Source: Riptortus pedestris (lineage: Eukaryota; Arthropoda; Insecta; Hemiptera; Alydidae). Taken from it: a DNA stretch of 64,000 nucleotides. How positions within the stretch are numbered: position 1 is the stretch's first letter; each line of letters starts with the position of its first letter. Below are positions 34,858 to 46,480 of this stretch, piece by piece. The position numbers and the translations under genes were made by a program. The notes below the pieces were generated by a model, which saw only the letters and a list, made by a program, of their open reading frames with translations, was not told the DNA's origin and searched no databases. Location: NCBI GenBank assembly GCA_019009955.1, contig CM032231.1, positions 110,783,001-110,847,000 of the forward strand, read 5' to 3'.

Positions 34858-37043
34858 TAGAGTTGGGCAGTAATTAAATACTTATTTAATTAACTACTTT
34901 TTCATCTAATAAGTAGTAGTTATGTAATTGCAACTACAGTTTCATAAATGTAACTGTAGTTGCATTTTCTTGGTTTCGCATTACTGTAATTGTAGTTGGT
35001 ATTCATAAATCCAACTACTAGTTGAAATAAAAAGTAGTTATAAAAATAATTACAATTTGTAGTTGTAATTGTAACTGTAGTTATTGAGTAATAACTACAA
35101 CTACGTATAGACAATCAGCTGTTTTTTATCTTCCAAAGAGCGAACATATTTCTATGGCCTCTATATAAATATTTACATTCGTGGTGGTGATAAATAGCTC
35201 ATCTGAGATGAACCATGTTGAATTGGTGCACAGAATATGTCAAATAAAATAACTAAAGGTGGCTCCTTTCAGCCCATTCTACTGTTCCTGCGATCACACC
35301 TGTTGTCACTCTCTCGGAGGACACTCCTTTCTGTCTGTCTTCTATATCCGTCACCAGTCCTCGGCGACGCAAAGATTTTTGAAACAAATTAAATGAATGG
35401 CAGTGAAAGTGAGAGTGAGGAGGAGAACTCCTTATTTATTGGAGCAGAGCAGTAGAGAAATTTTCTTTTGCCGCGATGGCAAACACCCCAAAATCAAATA
35501 GCCTATCTTACAAAAATTCTGAGTTAAGATTAATTTTAATGGCTTATTTTTTTATAATTTTAAAGTTTAAAAGTATTATTTATTATAAGTATTATTTTCA
35601 TTCGACTCGGGAAAATATAAAAAGGAATTTACATATTATTTCCGTTAGTTTTCATTTATTTTCATTAACCCTAGAATGGTATTGAACGTAAAAATCACGT
35701 GTGATCTGGTTTGAACTGTTATCAAAGGGCCGTTAACGACCCCACCACCCACACCCCTCAGCTATGTGCCCTCCAGACAATTCGGCCTTGACCTCCGCCA
35801 AATGCAGCTAAGTAAACCTTCCCACTCGTCCAATACTATTTTTTGAAATAAAAACGACTCGTAATATTTACGTATCAATACTATTAACCACAAATTTTTG
35901 GCACGTAAAATTTAAGTATCGCTACTAATAACCGGTGTTTATGGTATAACTTAGTTAATATTATTCTCAATTTATTTTCTTCCGATTTATTTTTATATTC
36001 TATTTTATTTTATTTTAATGTTTTTAACTTTTATTTTTTAATATAAAGAAGACAGATGTATAGAAAGAATATAAATAATAATAATAATAATCTGTTAATA
36101 GTCTCTGAAAAATGGAGAAAAAATATTCAACGGACGCAGAAATTTGTTGAAAAAACTCTCCGATGGGTCAGATGGGGAAAATGACAATTATGAAATAGAT
36201 GGATATTGATAATCCGATGATGATCCGGAGTATTCTCCAAGTGATGAGGAGGTTGAGCTTTCGGAAATGATTGCAACATAGAGTGGGCTAGATAGCGATG
36301 AGAGTCAGCAAATTCTAGAAAACATCAAGGCAATTGAAGAAAGAGAAGAAACACAGAGGCAAAAAACCTAAAAGCTCTCAACCACACAATATTTACAGAT
36401 CAGTTACAATAAATGTAGAAGGTGGGTTGTGCTTGGTAAGAATGGATATGAATGGAGCACACAACCTCCGGAACGTGTTCGAACAAAGCGCCTGAAAGGA
36501 TTGCCGTGCACATTATTAGATATTAGCTTAGATATAAGTTAAAGAAAAGTGTATCTTTTAATAAAATAAAAAAATAGTCCCAAACATTAACAAATTTTGA
36601 ATAATTTCACCAATTATCAGTTGCACACGTAAAATTTATGTATCAATACCATTAAGCGGGAAATAATATCACTACCGTTCTAGGGTTAAAATTACTTTCA
36701 GTTATTATAATAATGCCGTGTATGTAATATAATAAAATTTTGAATATTAAGCCATTGGATGTACTTATTCCTTAACAGCCTCAACTACTTCAGTCAGTGT
36801 TTCACATACTTTTTTAAAGTAACTACCCAAGTAACTGTAGTTGCAGCTACAACTACAGTTACAATTACTAACTGTAGTTGTTTTTGGAACTACTGATTTT
36901 CAATTACAATTACTTTAGTTGAAAAATGTAGTTGCCCATTACCAATAACTAATTACATTAGTAGTTGTAATTGTGACTATATTTCAACTAATGTAGTTAT
37001 AACTTGTAACTTTTAATAGTAATTACAATATTGTCCAACTCTG
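34858..37043 (+). mobile_element. hAT-type element with perfect 8-bp target duplications, host to a piggyBac copy
   Basis: CTTCCTGG flanks it exactly at 34850-34857 and 37044-37051, an 8-bp duplication as made by hAT transposases. The ends TAGAGTTGGGCA and TGTCCAACTCTG are short inverted repeats. Subterminal regions are dense in TAGTTGTAATTG-type motifs on both sides. Removing the nested piggyBac leaves about 1,165 bp. A possible transposase start (MNGSESESEEENS near 35394) is cut short, so it is non-autonomous. Confidence 0.82.
35669..36685 (+). mobile_element. Non-autonomous piggyBac element, copy 2 (1,017 bp)
   Basis: TTAA at 35665-35668 and 36686-36689 brackets the same element as 19020-20036. 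It has the same length and near-identical sequence, apart from small substitutions and compensating indels. It keeps the in-frame TGATAA and TAG stops of copy 1. Its GYEWSTQPPERVRTKRLKGL stretch is less frameshifted than copy 1. It inserted after the hAT element. Confidence 0.83.
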
Positions 37044-37051
37044 CTTCCTGG

Positions 37052-37743
37052 GTAGTAAACGGCGCCTAGTACTTACAGAGTTGGCTTTGCGGCACCAATG
37101 CGTGTCTTAAACACTTTTATTTTAGTAACATTGTTATAGAAGAAGAGAATTGAGTCGAATAAGAGACATAGATCCCTGGCGAGCCGGACCAAGGGGGAGA
37201 AGCACTGCCCTTCGGGACCAGCTGACTGTATTCTCAGGATGATGAGGGCTGTCTACCCCTGCCGATATAGAAGGATTGTAGAGGCGACGTTAGGGGTGGG
37301 TCGGGGGATCCTGTCACCCTCCGATAGGGGAGCATCCGGCAGATATGGGGAGCCGATATATCCCATACTCTATATTCAATAAAGACTGACTGCCTTCCTG
37401 CTCCTCTAGGAGGCGGAGGATTTTAAAATAGGCTTCAGACGGGGAGGCACTACCCTTTTGTAATTCATAAATTCAACCCCCTCCCCCCACAACCAACTCC
37501 TCCCTGACACACACATCAACCCCCTCCCCCTTCCATTCCTTGTCTTTCAAAGTCATATCCTTCTTCATGGGAGGCATCCTTCTGCCAGTCCCACAGCTCG
37601 ACTGATATGCCTGCTCATTGGCCAGAAACATGATAATGCTTTTGTGTATGTTTATTTTTTTATTTACTTCCTATTTATTTTTGGCGAAATGTTTATGGTT
37701 AGCATGAGACGCGTAGTCTCATTACAATAACAACCCTTAAATC
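37052..37743. other. GC-richer stretch, unassigned
   Basis: 37060-37620 is unusually GC-rich for the window. It includes CTGCCCTTCGGGACCAGC, GACAGCCCTCATCATC (reverse) and a pyrimidine-rich region at 37470-37550. Frames are broken on both strands. It could be a decayed transposon or conserved intron DNA; I cannot assign it. Confidence 0.35.
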
Positions 37744-37928
37744 CTTAACACAATACATAAATGGAACAGAGAATAGACGACATGTAACAAATCTTACAAC
37801 TTACATCAATACATACCAAATATAACTCACAACAACTACAACACAATTAAGAGTCACCATCAGAAATGCACACAATTTCTAACGGTACATGGAAAGGCAG
37901 GACATTATTTAACAAGATTTAAAATTCC
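37744..37928 (+). pseudogene. Non-LTR retrotransposon RNase H-linked fragment, second copy
   Basis: The translation begins LNTIHKWNRE, then a stop where the sibling has Trp, TTCNKSYNLHQYIPNITHN and KCTQFL..HGKAGHYLTRFK. It matches, with few changes, the minus-strand frame at 41245-41765. The TGG to TAG change and lost flanks make it a dead fragment. It joins an element copy at its 3' side. Confidence 0.7.
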
Positions 37929-37929
37929 A

Positions 37930-38394
37930 TGTAAAACCATGTTTGGTACTTATTTTTGAAAGAAAGTGCTTCATAATATAACAGAATTTATTGTTAATAA
38001 GACATGAGCAGGAGTAGGGTTTTACTGAAAACCGAAAACTACAAAATGCAACAATCTCAGGTTAATATTGATGTTAGAGAATAAATGAATATGTCAACAT
38101 TTATAGGACAGTACATTTGCAATGAGATTGTTCTATAAAATTTTTCAATCCGACGCTTAATAACGGAGATATTAAGAATTTTCGAAATTCCCCTGGTCCG
38201 ATTCCAGCCGTTAATGAACTCGATCTTTCTTTTTATATACCATATAAAATATATATCAAGTTTGGTAACGATATATAATCGTAACCGCTAGAGTGGTAAT
38301 AGACAAATATAGAGGTAAATAGACAAATCTCGAAATTCGCGTCATGAGTGCGACCTCAAAAGCAGGTTTCCTTTATGAGAAATCTGCTAAATGA
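37930..38394 (-). mobile_element. GCAGATTTCCC-family element lacking its 3' terminus
   Basis: It starts inside the body (TTTGGTACTTATTTTTG), passes GGTTAATATTGATG and CGACGCTTAATAACGG, and ends GAGAAATCTGCTAAA. The terminal hairpin was lost where the LINE fragment joins. Confidence 0.7.
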
Positions 38395-38409
38395 GTAGGG
38401 ATCAGTAGC

Positions 38410-38466
38410 TTGTCTGCCAGCACAGGAAAATTGCTTAGTTTACGCAGCACCCGCGTGAGGGACTTC
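38410..38466 (+). mobile_element. GCAGATTTCCC-family terminal stub
   Basis: Only ATTGCTTAGTTTACGCAGCA and CCCGCGTGAGGGACTT remain, the 3' hairpin end, 16 bp from a minus-strand copy. This suggests a once inverted pair. Confidence 0.6.
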
Positions 38467-39139
38467 TAAAAGATATTATTCTCGATATTTAATTGAGTGG
38501 AATAGCAATGCATTTCAACGAGAGAGAGAATTTTAAGAGCCCGAACCGAGTGGTTGCGGAAAATGGGCGGAAATTTGCCTTTGCATCGTACGGCTGAATC
38601 TGGGGGAGAAGAGAAAAATCTACTCCGCGAGCCATAATTTAAGAGACATGGCTCCATTATGAACGAGGGCAACTATTCCAGGCTTCTTTGAACCGAAACA
38701 CTTTTTCCGCTCGAGATGAAGCAGGTTGCCCGGGGAGCTCTGTATCCCTTGCCAGTCGTAAATAAGAGTAATGATGCTTAATGTGTTTTGCAACAAGTGG
38801 CTCGTTCCTCCAATTTATTCCCGACTTCCAGGTATTGTGAGTTCCCCCTTAGCCCGGCAGGGGGCGGGAGAGCAACGTCTAATTGCGACTAACTACGTCA
38901 TAAAAGTTGTTTGTGTCCTTTCTGAAGAGACGGACGAATGAACCCTCGTTTTACTGTAGCTAATTTATTTCCGAAACACTCACAATTACCCCTGGGTTTT
39001 CTTTGAATTATACTCGATTCCGCACGAAAATAAAAGAATAAAATTTAATCGCACCCCCTAAAACTCCATAGTCACAGACAGAAAAGATTGACAAAATATA
39101 GACAAACCGTCCCTATTATCCGTAAAATTATTTAAAATA
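38467..39139. other. Repeat-free, less AT-rich segment; candidate conserved non-coding DNA
   Basis: This unique stretch includes GAGCCATAATTTAAGAGAC, CAACAAGTGGCTCGTTCCTC and AGGGGGCGGGAGAGCAACG. The minus frame at 38466-38672 has no domain. Absence of repeats in such a dense region hints at constraint, but conservation cannot be tested here. Confidence 0.4.
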
Positions 39140-39697
39140 AGTTCGTCACGCAAACTAAGCAGATTTCCCACTTAATGTTATACAATAGAGAAATCTACAT
39201 ATGAGTGCCGAACTAGCTCTCCGCGGGAACGAATAGAAGCGACCTTAGCTCGTCCGTTACACTTTATAAAAATGCAAATATGAATATGCATCGGTTAATA
39301 ATCAAGATAGAGAATAAATGTATATACCAATATTTATAGGACATTTCATTTGCAATAAGATTGACTATACAATTGCTCGATCCAACGAATAGTAAAGGAG
39401 ATATTTCGAATTTTCAAAAACCTTCCCCTCTAAACATTTCTCCCACTAGTTCGATTTCTGCCATTAACGAACTTGATTTTTATTTTTACATAAAACGATT
39501 AAATATCGAGTTTAGTAGCGATCAAGCAAAAATTGCGACCGCTAGAGCGTTAACAGACAAATATATATAAATTTGAACGGACCTCATTTTCGTCATCTCC
39601 TGGGTAGGATCGATGGACATTTGAAGAAAATTTTTGAAAATTCCATCTTGAGTACAACCACAATAGCCGATTTCCTCTAAAAGTAATCGGTAAAAGA
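39140..39697 (-). mobile_element. GCAGATTTCCC-family element with minimal TA core
   Basis: It begins AAGTTCGTCACGCAAACTAAG, where the GGGGCTGCGT hairpin arm is deleted. The core is only ACAAATATATATAAATTTG (near 39560). It ends in a degenerate CCTCTAAAAGTAATCGGTAAAA palindrome. Confidence 0.75.
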
Positions 39698-39789
39698 CGT
39701 GCATAAATGTATTTCTTTGTAGCAAGAGGTCCTGCTTATCAGTTCTACTACCCTGGATCCAGGTCCATGAGAAGTATAATTGTTCATAT

Positions 39790-40364
39790 TGTTGCGAAAA
39801 TTAAATACATGAAAAATTAAACAGAGATAGGCATGTATTTGGGAAGTACGGAGGAGATCAAAGGGGTACCGCCATATGGTTCTGCTCGTTCTAGGCAATA
39901 CCAGTCCTGTTCTGGACACGCCTCCTTTAATGTTTGTAGACAAGCTATAAAAGTATCCGATCACCACTAGTTAGTTTAGTTTGTTCTCAGCTGTCTTCAA
40001 GTGATCATCAGTGCGTTCAGTGCAACAGTGCGACTTAGTTGAAGCGCGGTAAAGTTTTTTTATGTCAAGAGCAGTGTTGTGCCGTGACTTTGTAAACAAC
40101 ATTATAGTGGCGTGTTTATGATAGTTCAGTGCCGTGTTTTTGCGAACTTCAGTGATCTTGAGTGAGTTATTGGACTGTGCAATAACAAAACAGTGAAGCT
40201 ATCAGTGCATACTGTGAGTAATAATTAAGAATAGTTAACGAAGTGTGTAGTGTACTGAAAATAAACTGTGCAGTGATAAAAACTCAGATACTTGTGTTTA
40301 ATTATAAAATCCAAAAGAACTCTAATAAACAACGTTTATTACTGATTTTGTAATAAACGTAACA
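39790..40364 (+). mobile_element. Probable solo LTR (Ty3/gypsy-like), 575 bp
   Basis: It begins TGTTGCGAAAAT and ends GTAATAAACGTAACA, imperfect TG...CA inverted ends. Inside are a TATA box (TATAAAAG, 39946-39953), a CAGTG-rich stretch typical of R/U5 regions, and AATAAA signals near the 3' end. No primer-binding site follows, and no gag-pol is nearby. Flanks ATAT and ATAA are only imperfect target duplications. Exact ends are tentative. Confidence 0.55.
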
Positions 40365-41244
40365 ATAAGCTTTTATTTTATAGTGATATAATAGTTAAAG
40401 GGTCATAGGAAGTACAATCACAAGTGACATTTATTGGATAAAACGGCGTGATGTGAGTATAAGTGGAGACAATTCAGCCGTAACCAAGGACTGCCCTGAA
40501 TACCATATATGCCCAGTGCGTAATCGATCCTCGAGTAACCCTCTCCATCTGTAGTGGAGGACAGCTTTACTGTATTTCGGCTTTGCTAGATTATATCCAT
40601 AAACAGAACGCTCAAAATTAGATGATATATAAAAATACTCTAAACAAGAAAATGTAAAATAAAGAATTATAAACGAAAATTTATTCGCGTTTGAAAATTC
40701 TATTGATTTAGCTATAATATCAGTAGTGCATGGCTGTCAACTACCCCCTTTTTTTCTCTCCTCATAGTTATCCTATGAGGAGTTATTTATTTGAATACAT
40801 GTTCCATTGCCACATGGCATATTACATTTATGATTATGTTCAAATACATTTTTATTTTATAATATATACACGTTAATCAACCATCTAATCAAATATAATA
40901 TAAGTAATAATAATAATAATAATAATAAAATAAAATATTAGTCGGTAAGATAATTACAAATAAAATTAATAAATGTAACGAAAAAATAAATAAATAAAAT
41001 GACAACAACAGAAAAAAATCAATTAAAGGTAAACTGAACCGATGTTTAATTTACTAATCTATGTAAGGTTAATATATTGAATTGTAATTTTCATTCCTCA
41101 AAATCAACTTTACATTCTAATGTATTTTTGCTACATCCATATCTATACTTATGATAAACATTATATTTTTATTTATTAAATATAATATGAGGTGGTTCTG
41201 GTCAATTACCTCCTTTTAAAATAATGTTCATTTATTAAATTTGA
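40365..41244. other. Unassigned AT-rich sequence
   Basis: 40430-40620 is less AT-rich and could be further LTR-element sequence. 40780-41240 is AT-rich with AATAAT repeats and probably includes the 3' untranslated part of the minus-strand LINE fragment. No gene is called. Confidence 0.35.
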
Positions 41245-41765
41245 TCAATTTTGATTGAATATTGAACAGTCATAGAATATATGCAAACACGTTTGTTTTG
41301 TCTGGGAGTCGCAAGTACATTTGTCATTGTCTTGAATTTTAAATCTTGTTAAATAATGCCCTGTCTGTCCATGTTCCATTAGAAATTGTGTGCATTTGTG
41401 ATGGCGACTCTTTATTGTGTTGTAGTTGTGAGTTATATTTGGTATGTATTGATGTAAGCTGTAAGATTTGTTACATGTCGTCCATTCTCTGTTCCACTTA
41501 TGTATTGTGTTGGTACGTAAGTCTTTTTTAATGTATGAGAGTGGTACGAGAGAGAATTCTAGGATTATTTTTGTATCTTGAGATGATTCCTTTGTCAACG
41601 TGTCAGCTTGTTCGATTCCAAGATTTCCTGAATGGGCTTTTATCCAGTCTATGTGCACGTGTATATTTAAATGCATAATTTCCAGTATATTTTGTCTAAT
41701 GTTTTCTGTGAGCGGCTCGTGTATAGTAGAGTTGCGTATTGAATATATGAGTGTCGTGTTGTTAT
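41245..41765 (-). pseudogene. Non-LTR retrotransposon RNase H domain and C-terminal tail, 5'-truncated
   Basis: The frame is uninterrupted from just after a TGA near 41768 to the TGA at 41245-41247, about 170 codons. It reads LIYSIRNSTIHEPLTENI, HIDWIKAHSGNLGIEQADTL (the RNase H histidine loop and final acidic position), HGQTGHYLTRFKI and CTCDSQTKQTCLHIFYDC, a C-C-H-C-type tail. This order is typical of the C-terminus of I/Jockey/R1-type LINEs. Reverse transcriptase and endonuclease are missing, so it is a 5'-truncated relic that stayed open. Confidence 0.78.
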
Positions 41766-41768
41766 TGT

Positions 41769-42140
41769 GTCAACTACCCTTACAAGAACAAAAACAAGCT
41801 GTACAACAAAAAGCTGAAAAAAGTGTTACTTACTCTTGTCTCACATGTCAAAAAGGAAAATCAGGCATTGATCAAAAAACAAAACTATGACTTTTAACCA
41901 GACTAGGAGAAAACTTGATTAATTGTCAATTTGTTTTTCCTAAATAATACAAAATTTACATTCACCTAGGGAAACAGAATTACATCTTTAATCTTTTCAT
42001 GTGTAATATTGAAACGGAAATTTATGAAAAAATAATTCTAGGGCAATTAACAAATAATTTTGTCTATTTATAACAAGGAACTGTAAGTTTAAACCAAGCA
42101 GCCCACGGAAGGTGTAATTTTTAATTTTCTATTTCGCGAA
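41769..42140. other. AT-rich spacer, nothing recognised
   Basis: A plus-strand frame crossing from 41600 to 41890 is partly antisense to the LINE relic and is not coding. Confidence 0.35.
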
Positions 42141-42654
42141 AAAAGTCCGTCACGCAGGTGCTGTGTTAATTAAGCAGATTTCCTGCGTGGCTCAGGTATT
42201 TGCATTTATCTCTAAATATAAAAGTTCAATTAATAAAATATTTAGTATTTCGCTTCAAATAAAACGGTTCATTATATAAAAGCTCATATTCAATTCAACA
42301 TATATTCAAATTTTATTTTCCTTTAATCTTTTAATTTGTTTTTTAACTGTTTTTATACTTTGTGTTTTTTATGTTTTTTTTTCTCTCATTATTAAAAATA
42401 TTTTAATATTCTGATTAATGTTGGTTAGGAAGTTCTTATATTGTATTTATCAAGTATGTATTCAGTATTTCAAGTATCAAATTATTATAACTAACCCACA
42501 TTGTAGGTAGTATCGAAAGAATACATCGTACAACGTACACTGGTACAAGTGGAGAGAATTAAAAATATACTCCCTCAATTCAGGGATATTGAAATAAGGA
42601 AAATAAAATTGGTCCATGATGGAGTGGGGGGGGGATATACTGAAGGCTGAAAAC
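42141..42654 (-). mobile_element. GCAGATTTCCC-family 3' end and body fragments
   Basis: 42141-42300 holds AAAAAAGTCCGTCACGCAGG and the start of the body. 42600-42654 resumes with a G-run and ATACTGAAGGCTGAAAACTA. The middle (42300-42600) is unrelated AT-rich DNA, so the copy is disrupted. It abuts a second copy directly. Confidence 0.6.
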
Positions 42655-43290
42655 TAAAAAGTTCGTCACGCAGGGGCTGCGTAAACTAAGCAGATTTCCC
42701 ACGTGAAGTATTACAATAAAGAAATCTGTCTAATAAAGGCAGCAATAGTAAGGAATCTCTAAACCAATTCACGAGGGACGAATAGTTACGAGAACGTCTG
42801 CACTAGCTCTCGGCGGAGAGTCCCGAACATTGCCGACTCCTGCCGACCACACGAATGCATACAAATGCAAATATCTCGGTTAATATTCAAGATACAGAAT
42901 AAATGTATAAAATAATATTTGTAGAAAATTTAATTTGCAATAAGATTGATTCTATACAATGTTTCGATCAGACGCATAATAACGGAGATATTTTCAATTT
43001 TCAAAAATCCCCCTTTCTAAACCCCCCTCCCACTCGTCCGATTTCAGCCATTAACGAACTTGATCATACTTTTTACGTAAAACGCTTAAATATGAAGTTT
43101 GGTAACGATCAAACAAAAATTGCGACCGCTAGAGCGATAACAGACAAATATATATATATATAATTTTGAACGGACCTCATTTTCGTCATCTCCTGGGTAG
43201 GATCGATGGACATTTGAGGAAATTTTTCAAAACTCGCGTCATGAGTACGACCTCAATAGCTGATTTCCCTCAAGGGAAATCTGCTAAAAG
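42655..43290 (-). mobile_element. GCAGATTTCCC-family element, complete, short TA core
   Basis: It has intact AAAAAGTTCGTCACGCAGGGG and GGGAAATCTGCTAAAA ends. The core is TATATATATATA only (43149-43162), so it is a compact version of about 636 bp. It is followed without spacer by another body copy in the same orientation. Confidence 0.85.
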
Positions 43291-43691
43291 TATAAATATC
43301 TCGGTTAATGTTCATGAAAGAGAAAATACATATCTAAACGCAGCTGTAGGCAATTAATTATATTTGCAATAAGATTGGTTTTATAACATTTTTCGATCTG
43401 GTGTGTAATTACGAAGAATTTCGTATTATATAAATCTCTTCCTCTAAACTCCTCCTCCCCTCGGTCCCATTTCATCCGTAAAACGCTTATATATCAAGTT
43501 TGGTAACGATAAAATAAAAATTACAACCGCAAGAGCGGTAATATATACAAATATATATACAACAATTTTGAACAGGCCTAATTCTTGTCATCTCTTAGGT
43601 AGAATTGATGGGCATTTAAGGAAATTTTTCAAAAATCGCGTCATGAGTATAACCACAATAACTGATTCCCTTAAGGGAAATCTGCTGAAAG
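43291..43691 (-). mobile_element. GCAGATTTCCC-family element, 3'-truncated, in tandem with previous copy
   Basis: It starts at ATATCTCGGTTAATGTTCATG directly after the previous copy's terminal AAAAG. It ends CCCTTAAGGGAAATCTGCTG. More diverged than its neighbour, it is probably the older insertion into which the other copy moved. Confidence 0.72.
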
Positions 43692-44346
43692 AACGAAACA
43701 ACATTAGTTATTGTGTAACTCCAAGACAAGATTAAAGAATTTATTTTACATTAAATTAAATAATGTTAATCCTTATCAATATTATTGCGTATGTTAGATA
43801 TGAAAAACAATGATAAATGATGACTCTAGATCATTTTTTATTCGGTGATGTTCAGAATACAATGTTGAGTAATTTTAGTGTTTTCAAGAGAAACAGAAAA
43901 GTGATTTAACTTTCGACTGATAAAACAAACAAGCATGAATTTCTCATTTCTGATTTCATACATTTTAAATGGTTTTACTGTTGAAACTCTTCATTTGTAT
44001 ATCGAATATAAAATTTATTTTTTATTTCATATTGCGAAATTTATATCATATTATAACTTGTGAGTCATTTTTTTACCAGCAAAGTTATTTCAGCGCTGTT
44101 AGAAATTTATACTATCCATTTCTCTACCATGAATGTTTTTAATTAATATATTTATTATTCTATTCCCCTGATAGAGGACTGATTTCAATTTTATATAGTC
44201 GACAGTCATTAAGCATATCTTATATTAATTTATGGACAGCGCATCAAAGGTGATTTGCTCTTTCAAAAGTCAAAATTGTACGAAAATTGAAATTTCGTAA
44301 ATAACAAACGTAAAATAGATAAGAAAAACAACAAGTAACAATAATA
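43692..44346. other. AT-rich stretch, nothing recognised
   Basis: No gene or known repeat. TCAAAGGTGATTTGCTCTTT near 44245 has a similar inverted match near 54780, suggesting an older dispersed repeat. Confidence 0.35.
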
Positions 44347-44822
44347 AATATAAAAAAAATATATCAGGACATGGACCTACGAAGAGTTACTTGTACAAAT
44401 GTAAACTAGCAAACACAAATACATGTAAATGTGACGATGAGACTGAACAGACATATGACCACCTCTTATATGACTCTACATTACTTGACGGACCAAGAAC
44501 AAAACTCATCAAGTACATTGCCTAAAACGGAACTTGGCTGACAGACTAACCAAAACTTTTATTCAAATTCCACAAGAGATTTAATGCATTTATTCAAGAA
44601 CTGGGCACCTTTTTGTAGATCTACACCTACTGTATATACACGTTTGTTTTTCATTTCTTTTTCTTTTTATTATTTTTTTTGTTGTTCTTATAATGTTTAT
44701 AATTAATTATTCTATACGAAATACTATAATGTAATCATTGAAACGTGTGTAGTATCCAAAGGATGGAGCACACAAAATTTAAATAAATTCCCACGTTAGG
44801 TGGATACTCTGCGTGGAAAACA
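44347..44822 (+). pseudogene. Non-LTR retrotransposon C-terminal end and 3' untranslated region
   Basis: The translation gives SGHGPTKSYLYKCKLANT, CKCDDETEQTYDHLLYDSTL, GPRTKLIKYI, a stop, then FHKRFNAFIQELGTFL. It resembles the GHG...YL...C.C...EQT..HLL..C...R end of LINE RNase H regions. The downstream AT-rich stretch to ATTTAAATAAATTCCCACG is probably its 3' UTR. It belongs to a different, more diverged family than the 41245 relic. Confidence 0.6.
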
Positions 44823-45169
44823 AGAATGACAAATAACGAAAGTGAAATAGATAAACATTTAATTAGTGAACATAAAAAACAAAACAAAAAAAAACAAATT
44901 GGTGATGATCATATTTGGTGGACGATCAATAGAAAATGAATGGCTGAAAATGGTACTTTTGCTAATGATTGTCGAAATTTCTTCCTTCAGGGTAAACATA
45001 TACATGTGTATAAACGCATCTAATGAAATTAATGTATATAATTGGAAACCTTGTTGCACACCACAGACTTAATTTGTATGTTAAATTTTGTGTAGGTATG
45101 AATATATGTAGTTAATGTATCAACAAACTCTTTTAAAAACATAAAGCAGTATAAAAAAATTCTTATTAA
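44823..45169. other. AT-rich spacer
   Basis: Overlapping short frames on both strands (44859-45072) have no recognisable content. Confidence 0.35.
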
Positions 45170-45318
45170 GTGCTACCCAAGACTTGATATCGTAAACCTA
45201 GATTGGCTAGTTCGTTACCTGCCTGGGCAATAGGAATTTATTTAGTGGAGAACTCATTAAATAGAATCCTTAGTTCCACCCTGACTAGAAAAGGGTGGTG
45301 ACTAGCAGATAACCCGTC
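45170..45318 (+). repeat. SINE fragment
   Basis: The body AACCTAGATTGGCTAGTTCG through AGAAAAGGGTGGTGACTAGC is recognisable. The head is diverged and the tail is truncated by the next element. Confidence 0.55.
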
Positions 45319-45333
45319 CCAAATAACAAAAAG

Positions 45334-45770
45334 CAAAGTTCGTCACGCAGGGGCTGCGTAAAGTAAACAGATTTCCCACGTGAAGTTTTACAATAGAGAA
45401 ATTTCACGAGAGTCGAGCAGTTAAGGAAACGGCCGAACTAGCTTTTGGCGGGAAAGTCACCCGTCCGTTAGCCGCCCAGATTTAATAAAAATGCAAATAT
45501 CTCGGTTAATATTCAAGATAGAGAATAAACGTATATAAGACGTACGAACTTGATCTTTCTTTTAACATAAAACGACTAAATATCGAGTTTGGTAACGATC
45601 AAACAAAAATTGCGACCGCTAGAGCGTTAACAGACAAAGATATATATTAGAACGGATCTCTTTTTCGTCATCTCCTGGGTAGGATCGATGGACATTTGAA
45701 GAAATCTTTCGAAAATTCCGTCATGAGTACAACCTCAATAGCTGATTTCCCTTAAGGAAAATCTGCTAAT
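45334..45770 (-). mobile_element. GCAGATTTCCC-family element, internally deleted
   Basis: Both ends are present (AAAGTTCGTCACGCAGGGG and CTTAAGGAAAATCTGCTAAT). The body jumps from GAGAATAAACGTATATAAGA to CGTACGAACTTGATC, removing the G-run region. At about 437 bp it is one of the shortest two-ended copies. Confidence 0.8.
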
Positions 45771-46318
45771 AAATAAAACAACCCACTGTACATATGACTT
45801 ACTTAAATAAGAATAACTGGTCTAATGACTATCTCACGTAGCATTAGAGTGACCCGAAGAAGGTAAACAAACATGATATATTTGAAATTAGAGGCGTGTG
45901 GGAGTTATTTTCTCTGAAAGGACCTTTCTTGATTACTGCCACCTTGTTTGGAATTCTCTTCTAAGAATCTCGATTTACCTTGTTTGTCATCCAAGAAGAT
46001 GGCAGAGTAAAAGTTGTTCCAAGTTGTTTGATAATTTGCATCATAGACTTCCACCTGACATAGATGATGATTCTTTACCGGCAAAAAGGATTAACTATTG
46101 TTTATATTTCTTACCTATAAGAGTTGTCATATTTTACTGGCATTCTGTGGTTCTGTTTGTCTTGAAATGGTGGCAAGTACTCAATCAAAAGTATTAAAAC
46201 TAATGTAAGAAAAGAGGGCGTGTGGCTACTGAACCCAAATTAAGGTCTCAACTATTAAAATAGTTTAATTAAAGCTGTTATACCAAATCTACTTATTAAT
46301 TGTTCCTGTAACGTTAAT
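45771..46318 (+). other. Unassigned stretch with a 99-codon open frame
   Basis: 45898-46197 is open on the plus strand and less AT-rich in its first half (CTTGATTACTGCCACCTTG, CATCCAAGAAGATGGCAGAG). The product shows no family I recognise, and no splice or promoter context is evident. It could be unique intron DNA. Confidence 0.3.
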
Positions 46319-46434
46319 TTTTAGCAGATTTCCCTCGAGGGAAATCAGCTATTGAGGTTGTACTCATGACGGAATTCTCGAAATGTCCATCGATCCTACC
46401 TAGAGATGACGAAAATGAGGTCCGTTAAAAAATG

Positions 46435-46480
<46 letters not shown>

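Noticed and set aside
41346..41890. Plus-strand frames opposite the LINE relic
   Set aside because: They are antisense to a clear RNase H domain and have no domain of their own.
45898..46197. 99-codon open frame as a host gene
   Set aside because: No domain, no coding-type composition through its second half, and no splice or promoter context.
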